From an uncultured Clostridia bacterium (GTDB lineage Bacteria > Bacillota > Clostridia > Oscillospirales > Acutalibacteraceae): a DNA stretch of 64,000 bases. Position numbers and translations under genes: made by a program. This document shows, in pieces, positions 51,877 to 60,135 of this stretch. The stretch covers positions 35,522 through 99,521 of the forward strand of contig CANQXE010000008.1 of NCBI GenBank assembly GCA_947627725.1, read 5' to 3'. Position 1 is the stretch's first letter. Each line of letters starts with the position of its first letter. The notes beneath the pieces were generated by a model. The model was not told where the DNA came from, ran no database searches, and saw only the letters and a program-made list of their open reading frames with translations.

Positions 51877-53118
51877 TTGGCGGTATTTAGGAGTTTCAGA
51901 GCGTTCAGACCGTCTGCAGACAAGCAGGCGCTGATACCTGCTTTGCCGTATGATGTTATGAACGGCGACGAAGCAAGGGAAATGGTCAGGGATAATCCGT
52001 TTTCCTTCCTGCATGTGGACAAGGCTGAAATTGATTTGCCTTTGGGCACGGATATTTATGACGACGCTGTTTACGAAAAGGCAAGGGAAAACCTTTTAAA
52101 TCTTGAAAACACAGGCGCTTTAGTGCAGGATAAGGTCAATTGCTTTTATATTTACAGGCAGGTTATGAACGGAAGAGCCCAGATGGGTATTGCAGGCTGT
52201 GCGTCAATTGACGATTATATGAATAATGTTATAAAAAAGCACGAGCATACTCTGGCTAAAAAAGAGGTGGACCGTATCCGCCATGTTGATACCTGCAACG
52301 CGAATACGGGACCGATTTTTTTGACCTATCGAAAAAATAATCGGATAAACGATATTGTTAATGATTGGGCAGACGGTCATGAGCCTGTATATAATTTTAC
52401 GGCAGATAATGTTTTGCAGACAGTATGGGTTGTTGATGACGGCGCCGTTGTATCAGAGCTTTCAAGGCTTTTTGAAAGCGTACCTTCTATGTATATTGCC
52501 GACGGGCATCACAGGTGCGCCTCTGCCGTAAGGGTCGGTCAGATGCGCAGAGAGGCTAAGGCTGATTATACGGGAGAGGAGGAATTTAATTTCTTTCTTG
52601 CGGTTGCTTTTCCTGACGACCAGCTTGAAATTATGGATTATAACCGTGTGGTCAGAGATCTTAACGGTCTAAGCGTTGACAAGTTTATTGAAAGTCTTTC
52701 CGACAGCTTTGTCGTTACAAAGCAAAGCGGAAGATTTAAGCCTCAAAAAAAGCATACCTTCGGTATGCTGATTAAAAATCAGTGGTACAGCCTTGAGGCA
52801 AGGGATAAGATAATTAACAATCTCGACCCTGTTAAAAGGCTTGATGTGTCAATACTTCAGGATAATGTTCTTGCTCCGATACTGAATATAACAAATCCTA
52901 AAAATGATGAAAGAATTGATTTTATCGGCGGTATACGAGGATTAGGCGAGCTTGAAAAGAGAACAGGTACCGATATGGAGCTTGCGTTTGCTATGTATCC
53001 CACGACTGTTGATGATTTAATGGCTATTGCCGACGCGGGGCTTATTATGCCTCCGAAATCGACCTGGTTTGAGCCGAAGCTGCTTTCAGGACTTTTTATT
53101 CATCATTTATCAGATTAG
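51877..53118 (+). CDS. DUF1015 family protein
   Basis: 413 aa from a TTG at 51877 (AGGAGG 10 bases upstream). FRSFRAFRPSADKQALIPAL then PYDVMN is the family N-terminus; HVDTCNANTGPIFLTYR and YIADGHHRCASAVRVGQ are its conserved core. The HHR-containing motif resembles ParB/sulfiredoxin-type nucleotide-binding proteins, hinting at a small-molecule kinase or related activity (inference). Last gene of the S-component-coaX-DUF1015 unit. Confidence 0.88.
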   Translation: MAVFRSFRAFRPSADKQALIPALPYDVMNGDEAREMVRDNPFSFLHVDKAEIDLPLGTDIYDDAVYEKARENLLNLENTGALVQDKVNCFYIYRQVMNGRAQMGIAGCASIDDYMNNVIKKHEHTLAKKEVDRIRHVDTCNANTGPIFLTYRKNNRINDIVNDWADGHEPVYNFTADNVLQTVWVVDDGAVVSELSRLFESVPSMYIADGHHRCASAVRVGQMRREAKADYTGEEEFNFFLAVAFPDDQLEIMDYNRVVRDLNGLSVDKFIESLSDSFVVTKQSGRFKPQKKHTFGMLIKNQWYSLEARDKIINNLDPVKRLDVSILQDNVLAPILNITNPKNDERIDFIGGIRGLGELEKRTGTDMELAFAMYPTTVDDLMAIADAGLIMPPKSTWFEPKLLSGLFIHHLSD

Positions 53119-53128
53119 CAAATGCTTC

Positions 53129-53157
53129 TTGCAATAAGTATTTTAGTATGATACAAT
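53129..53157 (+). promoter_or_regulatory. Promoter of the membrane peptidase gene
   Basis: TTGCAA (53129-53134), 17 bp, TACAAT (53152-53157). Confidence 0.65.
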
Positions 53158-53188
53158 TAAATCAGTAATTAATTTGGAGGAGCAGTAT

Positions 53189-54445
53189 ATGAAGATTGCT
53201 AAGGAATATTCCGAAAAAATTGATATTCAGAAAAATACGGAATATGCCGTAAAGGGTATTACAAAAATATGTAAAAAGATAGGTCCCCGTAAGCCGGGCT
53301 CACCTGAGGAGCTGCGTGCTCAGCAGTGGATGGAAAAGGATATGAAGAACTACTGCGATAAGACAGAGATTGAGTCCTTTACATTACATAGACAAGGCTT
53401 TATGGGCTTTATTCCGTTTACGGTTGTCTGCGGTGTTGCGTCGGTATTTGTAAACTGGTTTGCATCTCCGATTGCCGCGCTTGTTCTTTGCGTACTCGCG
53501 TTTATTCCGCTTTTGTTTGAATTTTTAATGTATAAGCAGTTTGACGATTTCCTTTTCCCGAAGCAGACCTCGCACAATATGATTGCCACAAGAAGTCCTA
53601 AGGGCGAGGCTAAGCAAAGGCTCATTATGATAGGCCATTCGGACAGTCAGTTTGAGTGGACATTGAATTATCTTATGGGCGGCTTGCAGGCAAAGCTCTT
53701 TGTTGAAATTCCTGCCGTAGTAGGTCTTGTTGTTCAGACAATTTTTGCGGTAGTCTGCATTATTGTCGGCAAAGGCGGTGCGGCAATGGATATTGAAAAG
53801 GCAAAGGGATTTTTCATTGCGCTTTTTGTTGTAAGCTGCGTGTTTATTCCTTTTGAGCTGGCATTTCTGTTCTTCCAGAGCTGGACTAAATCCGTACCCG
53901 GAGCGTCCGATAATCTGTCGGGCTGTTACACAGGTATGGGTACAATCAAGGCTCTTGCTGAGGCAGGCATTGAATTTGAAAATACGGAGCTTGTTATGAT
54001 TTGCTCAGGCTCCGAGGAGGCGGGACTGCGAGGAGCAAAGGCATATGTGAAAGCACACGAAAAGGAGCTTAAGGATTTGCCTACGGCAGTTGTCGCTCTT
54101 GATACCTTCCGTGACTTAGAGGATATGGCTGTTTATGACCGCGACCTTTCAGGCACGGTTCAGCACGATTGGGGTGTTAAGCATCTCGTTAAGAATGCCG
54201 CCGCAAACTGCGGATTTGATTTGTCATTTGAATCAATTTATATCGGCGGCTGCGATGCCGCGGCATTTACTCAAAAGGGAATTAAGGCAACAGGCTTTGC
54301 CGCTATGAATCCCGATCCTCCGCGTTATTATCACACACGTCTTGACACACCCGAAAATCTGAGACCCGAGGCAATCTCCGCCGGTATTGAGATTATGTGC
54401 GAGGTTGCTTGTATGTACGACAAGGAAGGTCTGCCAACAAAATAA
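53189..54445 (+). CDS. M28-type zinc aminopeptidase-like membrane protein
   Basis: 418 aa from the ATG at 53189 (TTGGAGGAG ahead). Metallopeptidase ligands in order: IMIGHSDSQ (His/Asp), GASDNLSG (bridging Asp), GSEEAGLRG (Glu pair), VALDTF (Asp) and YYHTRLDT (His). It differs from soluble M28 enzymes by hydrophobic stretches within the domain (about 70-110 and 170-230), indicating four or so membrane helices between the first and second ligand. Substrate unknown. Own promoter; ends in a hairpin that overlaps the next gene's ribosome site. Confidence 0.85.
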   Translation: MKIAKEYSEKIDIQKNTEYAVKGITKICKKIGPRKPGSPEELRAQQWMEKDMKNYCDKTEIESFTLHRQGFMGFIPFTVVCGVASVFVNWFASPIAALVLCVLAFIPLLFEFLMYKQFDDFLFPKQTSHNMIATRSPKGEAKQRLIMIGHSDSQFEWTLNYLMGGLQAKLFVEIPAVVGLVVQTIFAVVCIIVGKGGAAMDIEKAKGFFIALFVVSCVFIPFELAFLFFQSWTKSVPGASDNLSGCYTGMGTIKALAEAGIEFENTELVMICSGSEEAGLRGAKAYVKAHEKELKDLPTAVVALDTFRDLEDMAVYDRDLSGTVQHDWGVKHLVKNAAANCGFDLSFESIYIGGCDAAAFTQKGIKATGFAAMNPDPPRYYHTRLDTPENLRPEAISAGIEIMCEVACMYDKEGLPTK

Positions 54446-54461
54446 TTTTTTAAATTTGCAT

Positions 54462-54503
54462 AAATCACCTGTTATTGTAAAAAATGATAGCAGGTGATTT
54501 TTT
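54462..54503 (+). terminator. Terminator whose 3' arm carries the spoVAE ribosome site
   Basis: AAATCACCTG (54462-54471) pairs with CAGGTGATTT (54491-54500) then more T. The AGGTGA within the 3' arm is also the Shine-Dalgarno sequence of the ATG at 54504. Confidence 0.75.
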
Positions 54504-54857
54504 ATGATGTTTTTAAAAGCTTTTCTTGTCGGCGGAATTATTTGTGTTATAGGTCAGCTGTTGATTGATTTTACAAAAATGACTCCGGCGAGAATACTTG
54601 TATTGTTTGTATGTCTCGGCGTTCTTCTCGGCGGTCTTGGCGTTTATCAGCCTCTTGTTGATTTTGCGGGCGCAGGCGCAACAGTCCCTCTCACAGGATT
54701 CGGAAACGCACTTGCAAAAGGCGTTAAAGAGGCTATACAAAAGGACGGCTTTTTAGGAGTAATTACGGGAGGCTTTACTGCCTGTGCCGCCGGAGTAACG
54801 GTTGCGCTGCTGAGCGGGCTTATCGTTGCGATGATTTGCAAGCCAAAGGATAAATAA
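54504..54857 (+). CDS. spoVAE: Stage V sporulation protein AE (SpoVAE)
   Basis: 117 aa, three to four membrane segments. LKAFLVGGIICVIGQLLIDF, then KMTPARILVLFVCLGVLLGG, GVYQPLVDFAGAGATVPLTG and FGNALAKGVKEAIQKDGFLG are strong signatures. SpoVA proteins form the channel for dipicolinic acid in the spore inner membrane. Here the gene is alone, without spoVAC/AD next to it. It marks the host as carrying sporulation genes. Confidence 0.93.
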   Translation: MMFLKAFLVGGIICVIGQLLIDFTKMTPARILVLFVCLGVLLGGLGVYQPLVDFAGAGATVPLTGFGNALAKGVKEAIQKDGFLGVITGGFTACAAGVTVALLSGLIVAMICKPKDK

Positions 54858-54885
54858 ATCAGCGAATATTGTCAAATGAATTGTC

Positions 54886-54914
54886 TTGATAAATTTTACC
54901 GATTATGTTATAAT
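54886..54914 (+). promoter_or_regulatory. Promoter of the SCP2-domain gene
   Basis: TTGATA (54886-54891), 17 bp, TATAAT (54909-54914). Confidence 0.7.
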
Positions 54915-54956
54915 TATCCTGTAATGAAATTATAATGGTTTACGGAGGTAATTCAA

Positions 54957-55283
54957 ATGGCTATGACATATGAGTCTGTTGTTCAGGCAGCAAGAAAAAA
55001 GCTTTATAATGCTGATGTGTCTTCGGTACAGGGTACACTCGCTTTTCAGATTAATCTTATCGGCAAGGTTGAGGGTATCTTTTACATTGAAATCAAGGAT
55101 GGCGAGGTTCACGTTGAGCCGTATGAGTATTATGACAGAAATGCGATTTTAACTATAAATGCAACTAATTTTATTAAACTGATTAACGGTAAGCTTGATC
55201 CGGTCATTGCGTTTACAACAGGTAAGCTTAAGGTTGACGGCGATATTAACGCGGCACTTGAGATTGTTAAGTTTATAAAATAA
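54957..55283 (+). CDS. SCP2 sterol-binding-domain protein
   Basis: 108 aa, stand-alone SCP2 fold: GTLAFQINLIGKVEGIFYIE, IKDGEVHVEPYEYYDRNAIL and FTTGKLKVDGDINAAL-like end (GKLKVDGDINAALEIVKFI). Bacterial single-domain SCP2 proteins are thought to bind lipids or fatty acyl chains. Ligand unknown. GGAGGT ahead of the ATG. A 12-bp imperfect hairpin (55294-55322) follows. Confidence 0.85.
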   Translation: MAMTYESVVQAARKKLYNADVSSVQGTLAFQINLIGKVEGIFYIEIKDGEVHVEPYEYYDRNAILTINATNFIKLINGKLDPVIAFTTGKLKVDGDINAALEIVKFIK

Positions 55284-55342
55284 ATAAAATGTTTAAAGGG
55301 TAGTGGATTACACTATCCTTTAGCTTTATATGAGGTGATTTT

Positions 55343-55849
55343 ATGTTTAAAGAAGTTGAATTTACACAGGTTAAGGACAACATTGTTGACCTTTTGAAAA
55401 ACCGCTGGGGTCTTGTTACAGCGGGAGACAGCGACTCATTCAATATGATGACCGTATCGTGGGGCGCTGTCGGTGAGCTTTGGGGAAAGGATATGGCAAC
55501 TGTTTATATCCGCCCGCAGAGATATACTGAAGAATTTTTGAATACTCATGACTATTTTACTTTGAGCTTTTATAAATCTGAGGATAAAAAGAGAATTCAC
55601 GGCGTCTGCGGCTCTAAAAGCGGAAGAGATGTTGATAAGGCAAAGGCGTGCGCTTTAACACCTTGTTTTGATGAAAAGGCTCCTTATTTTGACGAGGCTG
55701 AAATCGTGCTTGTTTGCAGAAAGGCCGCTAAAAGCAGATTCAGACCCGAGGAGTTTACAGATACCTCAATCATCAAGGACTGTTATTCGGAAAATGATTT
55801 TCATTTTATTTATTACGGCGTGATTGAAAAGGTCTTGATTTCTGAGTAA
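55343..55849 (+). CDS. Flavin reductase-like FMN-binding protein
   Basis: 168 aa split-barrel flavoprotein: NRWGLVTAGDSDSFNMMTVS, WGAVGELWGKDMATVYIRPQ and RYTEEFLNTHDYFTLSFY match the family where FMN sits between Ser/Thr-rich loops and an Arg. Physiological role unknown. GAGGTG before the ATG. Confidence 0.85.
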   Translation: MFKEVEFTQVKDNIVDLLKNRWGLVTAGDSDSFNMMTVSWGAVGELWGKDMATVYIRPQRYTEEFLNTHDYFTLSFYKSEDKKRIHGVCGSKSGRDVDKAKACALTPCFDEKAPYFDEAEIVLVCRKAAKSRFRPEEFTDTSIIKDCYSENDFHFIYYGVIEKVLISE

Positions 55850-55863
55850 TAATATAGTATAAT
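55835..55863 (+). promoter_or_regulatory. Promoter of the SRP RNA gene
   Basis: TTGATT (55835-55840), 17 bp, TATAAT (55858-55863); the start point would be about 55870. The -35 lies within the end of the preceding gene. Confidence 0.7.
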
Positions 55864-55871
55864 ATCAAAAG

Positions 55872-56042
55872 CGAAAAGGTAGGGGTTTTGTCCTTATTTC
55901 ATAATGTAGCGTATGGGCCCTGTGCAACGGAGTGCTACGAACCTTGTCAGGCGGGGAACCGAGCAGCAATAAGTGGATTATTCTGTGTGCCGCAGACAAG
56001 TCTGTGCGTTACATTATGAAATAAGCAGCTTCTGCCTTTTAA
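55872..56042 (+). ncRNA. ffs: Signal recognition particle RNA
   Basis: About 170 nt forming one long rod. The ends AAAAGGTAG (55874-55882) and CTGCCTTTT (56032-56040) pair, as do TTATTTCATAATGTA and TACATTATGAAATAA. The apical S domain contains GTGCTACGAACCTTGTCAGG, a GGAA-capped stem CGG-GGAA-CCG, and AGCAGCAATAAG, the Ffh-binding helix-8 signature. The Alu-type 5' domain is not obvious. It lies just upstream of dnaX, the same neighbourhood as the SRP RNA gene of Bacillus subtilis. Boundaries are approximate. Confidence 0.9.
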
Positions 56043-56084
56043 TTGTCTGAAACGGCGGAATTAAATTAAGGAGGTAACAGATTT

Positions 56085-57752
56085 ATGTATCAGGTTTTAT
56101 ACAGAAAATACAGACCCAAAAAATTTTCGGACGTATACGGACAGGATCATGTTATCTCCACATTAAAAAATGAAATTAAGGAAAACAGAATTTCTCACGC
56201 TTACCTTTTTACAGGCTCACGGGGTACAGGCAAGACTACCTGCGCGAAGATACTTGCCAAGGCTGTCAACTGTGAAAATTCGGCAGACGGCGAGCCGTGC
56301 AATGAATGTGAGGTTTGCAGGGGACTTGACAGCGGCACAATCTACGATGTGGTTGAAATTGACGCGGCGTCAAATAACGGAGTGGATAATATACGTGATT
56401 TGCGTGAGGAGGCAAACTATACTCCCTCACGCGGTCGTTACAGAGTTTATATTATTGACGAGGTTCATATGCTTTCGTCGGGGGCGTTTAACGCTCTTTT
56501 GAAAACGCTTGAAGAGCCGCCTGCCCATGTTATATTTATCCTTGCGACAACGGAAGTTCATAAGCTTCCTGCTACTATTCTCTCACGCTGTCAGCGTTTT
56601 GATTTCAAGCGTATTCAGCCTGAAACCATGGCGGTAAGACTAAAGGAGGTTGCGTCTCTTGAGGGAATGACACTTGAGGATGACGCGGCTACTCTTATTG
56701 CGAGAATTGCCGACGGTGCGCTGCGCGACGGGCTTTCAATTCTTGACCAGTGCGGCAGCAGAAGTAAAAATATTGATTCTCAGCTTGTGTCGCAGGTCGC
56801 AGGGCTTGCAGGCAGAGAGGTGCTTTATAAATTAAGCGCCTGCATAAGCGGTAAAAACAGCTCCTTTGCAATGGAGCTTATATCCGAGCTTTATCAGAAC
56901 AGCTATGATATGGAGCGTCTGTGTGTTGAAATGATTAATCATTTCAGAAATTTTCTCATTGTCAAAACCGTTAAAAAAAGCAGGGAGCTTATTATTTGTA
57001 CAGATGACGAGTACAATTCAATTGTTGAGAGTTCAAAACAGTTTACGCTTGAAAATGTCATTTTCAGTCTTGATTTGTTCCAGAATACGCTTACTAAAAT
57101 TAAAGCCGGAGCAAATTCAAGAATTGAAATGGAAATGTCATTTATAAAGCTTTGCGAACCGAAGCTTGACACCTCGCAGGAGGCATTGCTTGAAAGAATT
57201 TCACAGCTTGAACGAGCAGTGAAAAATACTAATACGGTTTCAATACCCGTTATTCAGATGGCTGAAGATAAACCCAAGCGGGAACAGCCACCGCAGAAAA
57301 ATTCGGTTTCGGATAATGATAATAGGGAAAGTGAAGATACCGAAAGCACGGAAAAGGAAGAGCTTCCCGAGAAGGAGACTGCTCCTGCGCCGCAGCCGAC
57401 GCCTGTAAATCCTGATTCGCAGATTCAGGAGGGTATCAGCGAGTTCGAGCAGTGGGCTGAGTTTCTTGATATCATTCACAAAAAGGATATTGCTCTTTTC
57501 GGTGTTCTGAGCGGCGCGGGCGCCCATTTTGACAGCGGTCGTTTTGTTATCGACAGTACAAATCCGACTATCAAGCAGTTCATTCAGATACCAACACATC
57601 TGAAAGCCATCAAGCAGGCGGTCTATGAAATTACAGGTCAGGCATATAAAATTGCCGTTAGCAAGCCGAAAACCCGACCTTCTCAAAATCGCGATTTGCT
57701 TGAGGACTTAATAAACAGAGCGCAGAATAATATTAAAATAAATTTTGAATAA
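56085..57752 (+). CDS. dnaX: DNA polymerase III subunits gamma and tau
   Basis: 555 aa. AAA+ clamp loader: VLYRKYRPKKFSDVYGQDHV, Walker A GSRGTGKT (44-51), four zinc cysteines (63, 72, 75, 78), Walker B IIDEVHMLS, and sensor region ILATTEVHKLPATILSRCQR with the Arg finger. Residues about 390-450 are a Pro/Glu/Ser-rich linker before a tau-type C-terminal domain. No obvious slippery heptamer for a gamma frameshift was found. AAGGAGG before the ATG. Confidence 0.97.
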   Translation: MYQVLYRKYRPKKFSDVYGQDHVISTLKNEIKENRISHAYLFTGSRGTGKTTCAKILAKAVNCENSADGEPCNECEVCRGLDSGTIYDVVEIDAASNNGVDNIRDLREEANYTPSRGRYRVYIIDEVHMLSSGAFNALLKTLEEPPAHVIFILATTEVHKLPATILSRCQRFDFKRIQPETMAVRLKEVASLEGMTLEDDAATLIARIADGALRDGLSILDQCGSRSKNIDSQLVSQVAGLAGREVLYKLSACISGKNSSFAMELISELYQNSYDMERLCVEMINHFRNFLIVKTVKKSRELIICTDDEYNSIVESSKQFTLENVIFSLDLFQNTLTKIKAGANSRIEMEMSFIKLCEPKLDTSQEALLERISQLERAVKNTNTVSIPVIQMAEDKPKREQPPQKNSVSDNDNRESEDTESTEKEELPEKETAPAPQPTPVNPDSQIQEGISEFEQWAEFLDIIHKKDIALFGVLSGAGAHFDSGRFVIDSTNPTIKQFIQIPTHLKAIKQAVYEITGQAYKIAVSKPKTRPSQNRDLLEDLINRAQNNIKINFE

Positions 57753-57769
57753 ACAGGAGAATTTAATTT

Positions 57770-58114
57770 ATGAAAGCAAGACTTCCAAAGGGAATGGGCG
57801 GCGGACCTCAGAATATGCAGAGTATGCTCCGTCAGGCTCAGAAAATGCAGGAAAATATTGAAGAAAAAAAAGCCGAGCTTGAGGAAAAGGAATACGTTGT
57901 TTCCTCAGGCGGCGGTATGGTAGAAATTACTGTTAAAGGTAATCACGAGGTTAAGGCAATCGGTATTAATCCTGAGGTTGTTGACCCCGATGATGTTGAA
58001 ATGCTTGAGGATATGCTCGTTGCCGCGTTTAATGAGGCAATGCGTCAGATTGACGAAGAATCTGAAAGAGAGCTTGAAAAGGTTACCGGAGGATTGAATA
58101 TTCCCGGTTTTTAA
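57770..58114 (+). CDS. YbaB/EbfC family nucleoid-associated protein
   Basis: 114 aa. NMQSMLRQAQKMQENIEEKK, ELEEKEYVVSSGGGMVEITV and MLEDMLVAAFNEAMRQIDEE are diagnostic. Small dimeric DNA-binding protein, almost always between dnaX and recR as here. Confidence 0.95.
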   Translation: MKARLPKGMGGGPQNMQSMLRQAQKMQENIEEKKAELEEKEYVVSSGGGMVEITVKGNHEVKAIGINPEVVDPDDVEMLEDMLVAAFNEAMRQIDEESERELEKVTGGLNIPGF

Positions 58115-58142
58115 AATACGTTTTTGACCTTATACTTTGTTA

Positions 58143-58170
58143 TTGTCAAAATTTTACCCTGTAATATATT
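58143..58170 (+). promoter_or_regulatory. Possible internal promoter before recR
   Basis: TTGTCA (58143-58148), 16 bp, TATATT (58165-58170) in the 109-bp gap between ybaB and recR. Confidence 0.45.
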
Positions 58171-58223
58171 ATTCGTATGTTTTACTGTCTGAATTTATTT
58201 TCATTATATAAATCGAGGTTATT

Positions 58224-58823
58224 ATGGCATTTAATCTAGCACCACTTCAAAACTTAATAGACCAGTTTGAGCGTATGCAGGGAATAGGTCATAAAACCGC
58301 GCAACGTATGGCGTTTTATGTTCTCGGACTTTCCGATTCAGAGGCAAGGGAATTTGCTCAGGCTATAACCGATGCTCATACGAAGATTAAGCAATGCAGG
58401 ATTTGCTGTGATCTTGCGGACGATGAGCTCTGCCCTATTTGTAAAAGCAATACAAGGGATAAGAGCATGATCTGTGTTGTTGAGGATCCCCGTGATGTTG
58501 CCGCGATTGAGCGCACTCACGAGTATAAGGGGACTTATCACGTTTTGCATGGCGCAATTTCACCGATGGACAATATAGGTCCCGACCAGATAAGAATAAA
58601 AGAGCTTATGGCAAGGCTTCATGACGATACGGTTGAGGAGGTCATTATGGCAACCAATCCGACCGTCGAAGGTGAGGCGACAGCTATGTACATAAGCAGG
58701 CTTTTAAAGCCTATGGGCATTACTGTAAGCAGGCTTGCGTACGGAGTTCCTGTCGGTGCCGATTTGGAATACGCTGACGAGGTGACGCTTTCACGCGCGC
58801 TTGAGGGCAGGAGTCTGATTTAA
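58224..58823 (+). CDS. recR: Recombination mediator protein RecR
   Basis: 199 aa. N-terminal helix-hairpin-helix ([20 protein letters not shown]), zinc site [16 protein letters not shown], Toprim domain with [16 protein letters not shown], and C-terminal Walker-like [20 protein letters not shown]. It loads RecA with RecO/RecF at gaps. Downstream of dnaX-ybaB in the standard order. Confidence 0.97.
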   Translation: MAFNLAPLQNLIDQFERMQGIGHKTAQRMAFYVLGLSDSEAREFAQAITDAHTKIKQCRICCDLADDELCPICKSNTRDKSMICVVEDPRDVAAIERTHEYKGTYHVLHGAISPMDNIGPDQIRIKELMARLHDDTVEEVIMATNPTVEGEATAMYISRLLKPMGITVSRLAYGVPVGADLEYADEVTLSRALEGRSLI

Positions 58824-58841
58824 GATTAAGAGGTGATAGAC

Positions 58842-59306
58842 TTGGACAGGAATGAAAAGCAGGTAATTGCAAATAATAAAAAAGCCTATCACGATTATTT
58901 TGTTCTTGAAACATATGAGGCGGGAATTGAGCTTTTCGGTACAGAGATTAAATCAATCAGAAACGGCAGAGTAAACTTAAAGGACAGCTTTTGCTCGGTT
59001 GACGACGGGGAAATGTTTGTTATAGGTATGCATATTTCACCCTACGAAATGGGTAACCGATTTAACCGTGACCCTATGCGTAAGAAAAGGCTTCTGCTCC
59101 ATAAAAGAGAGATTATGAAGCTTTTCGGTCAGTCACAGCAGCAGGGCTTGTCCATTATTCCGCTTAACCTGTATCTATCTAACGGCAGAGCAAAGCTTGA
59201 AATCGGACTTTGCAGAGGTAAAAAGCTTTACGATAAGCGAGCTGTTAAGGCAAAAAAGGATTCCGACAGACAGATTCAAAGAGCAATTAAAGAAAACTAT
59301 CATTAA
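58842..59306 (+). CDS. smpB: SsrA-binding protein SmpB
   Basis: 154 aa from a TTG at 58842 (AGAGGTG at correct spacing; a GTG nine bases earlier overlaps that site). NKKAYHDYFVLETYEAGIEL, FGTEIKSIRNGRVNLKDSF, then RKKRLLLHKREIMKL and the basic tail. Partner of tmRNA in trans-translation; its RNA partner is encoded 18 bp downstream. Confidence 0.96.
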   Translation: MDRNEKQVIANNKKAYHDYFVLETYEAGIELFGTEIKSIRNGRVNLKDSFCSVDDGEMFVIGMHISPYEMGNRFNRDPMRKKRLLLHKREIMKLFGQSQQQGLSIIPLNLYLSNGRAKLEIGLCRGKKLYDKRAVKAKKDSDRQIQRAIKENYH

Positions 59307-59324
59307 TCTTTTAGCCTATTATAT

Positions 59325-59676
59325 GGGGGTGAAAGGATTTCGACAGGGTTGTTGAGCCTTGGTCAGCGGGTAGTGGAGTTGCACCACTTTAAAAGTAACA
59401 CTTTAAAATTAACTGACAAAAACGAATCAGTTGCTCTTGCTGCTTAATTAGCGGCTTGCGTTCTCATACGGAGTGCCACGGCTGTATGCAGAGCGTCGAT
59501 TTAGTGGCGGACATGAATGAGTGAGTTTCTCGGCTCTCATCAGGTATCAGAGAATACCGTAGGCTGAAGGCTGTTTGCCGCCGTCAGCCGAGGGGAATCC
59601 CAAAAGACAAACTACACTCGTAGAGCCCTTGGTAAGATGATTTTGGACGCGAGTTCGATTCTCGCCACCTCCACCA
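59325..59676 (+). ncRNA. ssrA: Transfer-messenger RNA (tmRNA)
   Basis: 352 nt. Acceptor stem GGGGGUG at 59325-59331 pairs with CACCUCC before A-CCA (CCA encoded, 59674-59676). T-arm GCGAG-TTCGATT-CTCGC. The 5' end AAGGATTTCGACAGG is the classical D-like region. The tag frame likely starts at GAC 59415 and encodes DKNESVALAA, ending in the conserved ALAA followed by TAA (59445-59447), giving A-DKNESVALAA on stalled proteins. Several pseudoknot-forming stretches follow. Next to smpB as expected. Confidence 0.96.
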
Positions 59677-59711
59677 GTATGGATGTTTTTATAGGATTTC
59701 ATAGTCCTGTA

Positions 59712-59897
59712 ATGACATCTTTTTTATTTTATAATAATTTGAATATCTATTTTACATTTATACCTTTTCTTATATTTACCGTAATGTCATATAGAATTAA
59801 TACAGTTCAAGTTCTTTGGGCAGGACATATTGATAGAACAAGATATCTGAAATGCACAAAATGCAATAAAAAATTGGCAGAAAAAAGTTATGTCTAA
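59712..59897 (+). pseudogene. Fragment of a small membrane protein behind ssrA
   Basis: A 61-codon open stretch (the frame begins inside ssrA, so no native start). One hydrophobic segment (NNLNIYFTFIPFLIFTVMSY), then VLWAGHIDRTRYLKCTKCNK, resembling the C-terminus of small Clostridia membrane proteins that end in a CxxC tail. Only the end is present, the local AT content is high, and no ribosome site is seen. Likely debris of an element once inserted at the tmRNA 3' end. Confidence 0.45.
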
Positions 59898-59949
59898 ATA
59901 ATAGATAATTTTATGTGCAATTAAAGTGATAGATATTTGTAGAAGTATA

Positions 59950-59977
59950 TTGCTTTTTTGTTATTGTAAAGTATAAT
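59950..59977 (+). promoter_or_regulatory. Promoter before the truncated AbrB frame
   Basis: TTGCTT (59950-59955), 16 bp, TATAAT (59972-59977). It may drive the YdcF-like gene further on. Confidence 0.5.
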
Positions 59978-60023
59978 AATTATGAAAAGTATGTTTTATA
60001 TAATTCAGTGGGGTGTATTAAAA

Positions 60024-60128
60024 ATGGAAAAAGATAAATATTTAGGTGTCTGTAAAGTTGGAAAAAAGGGACAAATTGTAATTCCGGTTGAGACAAGAAA
60101 AATGTTTAATATAAATCCGCTTGTGTAA
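60024..60128 (+). pseudogene. Truncated SpoVT/AbrB-type regulator
   Basis: 34 codons from ATG 60024 with GGGGTG ahead. KYLGVCKVGKKGQIVIPVET then RKMFNINP is the N-terminal half of an AbrB swapped-hairpin domain; the frame then stops (TAA 60126-60128) where the conserved Gly-Asp would continue. The C-terminal half and rest of the protein are missing. The stop lies 7 bp before the ATG of the YdcF-like gene, so the remnant may now act as a translated leader. Confidence 0.7.
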
Positions 60129-60135
60129 TTGTAGC

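Noticed and set aside
56085..57752. Programmed frameshift in dnaX
   Set aside because: No A-rich slippery heptamer followed by a stem was found near the end of the AAA+ part.
59637..59711. Upstream extension of the fragment behind ssrA
   Set aside because: Its first 25 codons lie in the acceptor arm of tmRNA and just behind it, so it cannot be a true gene start. Only the distal part is listed, as a fragment.
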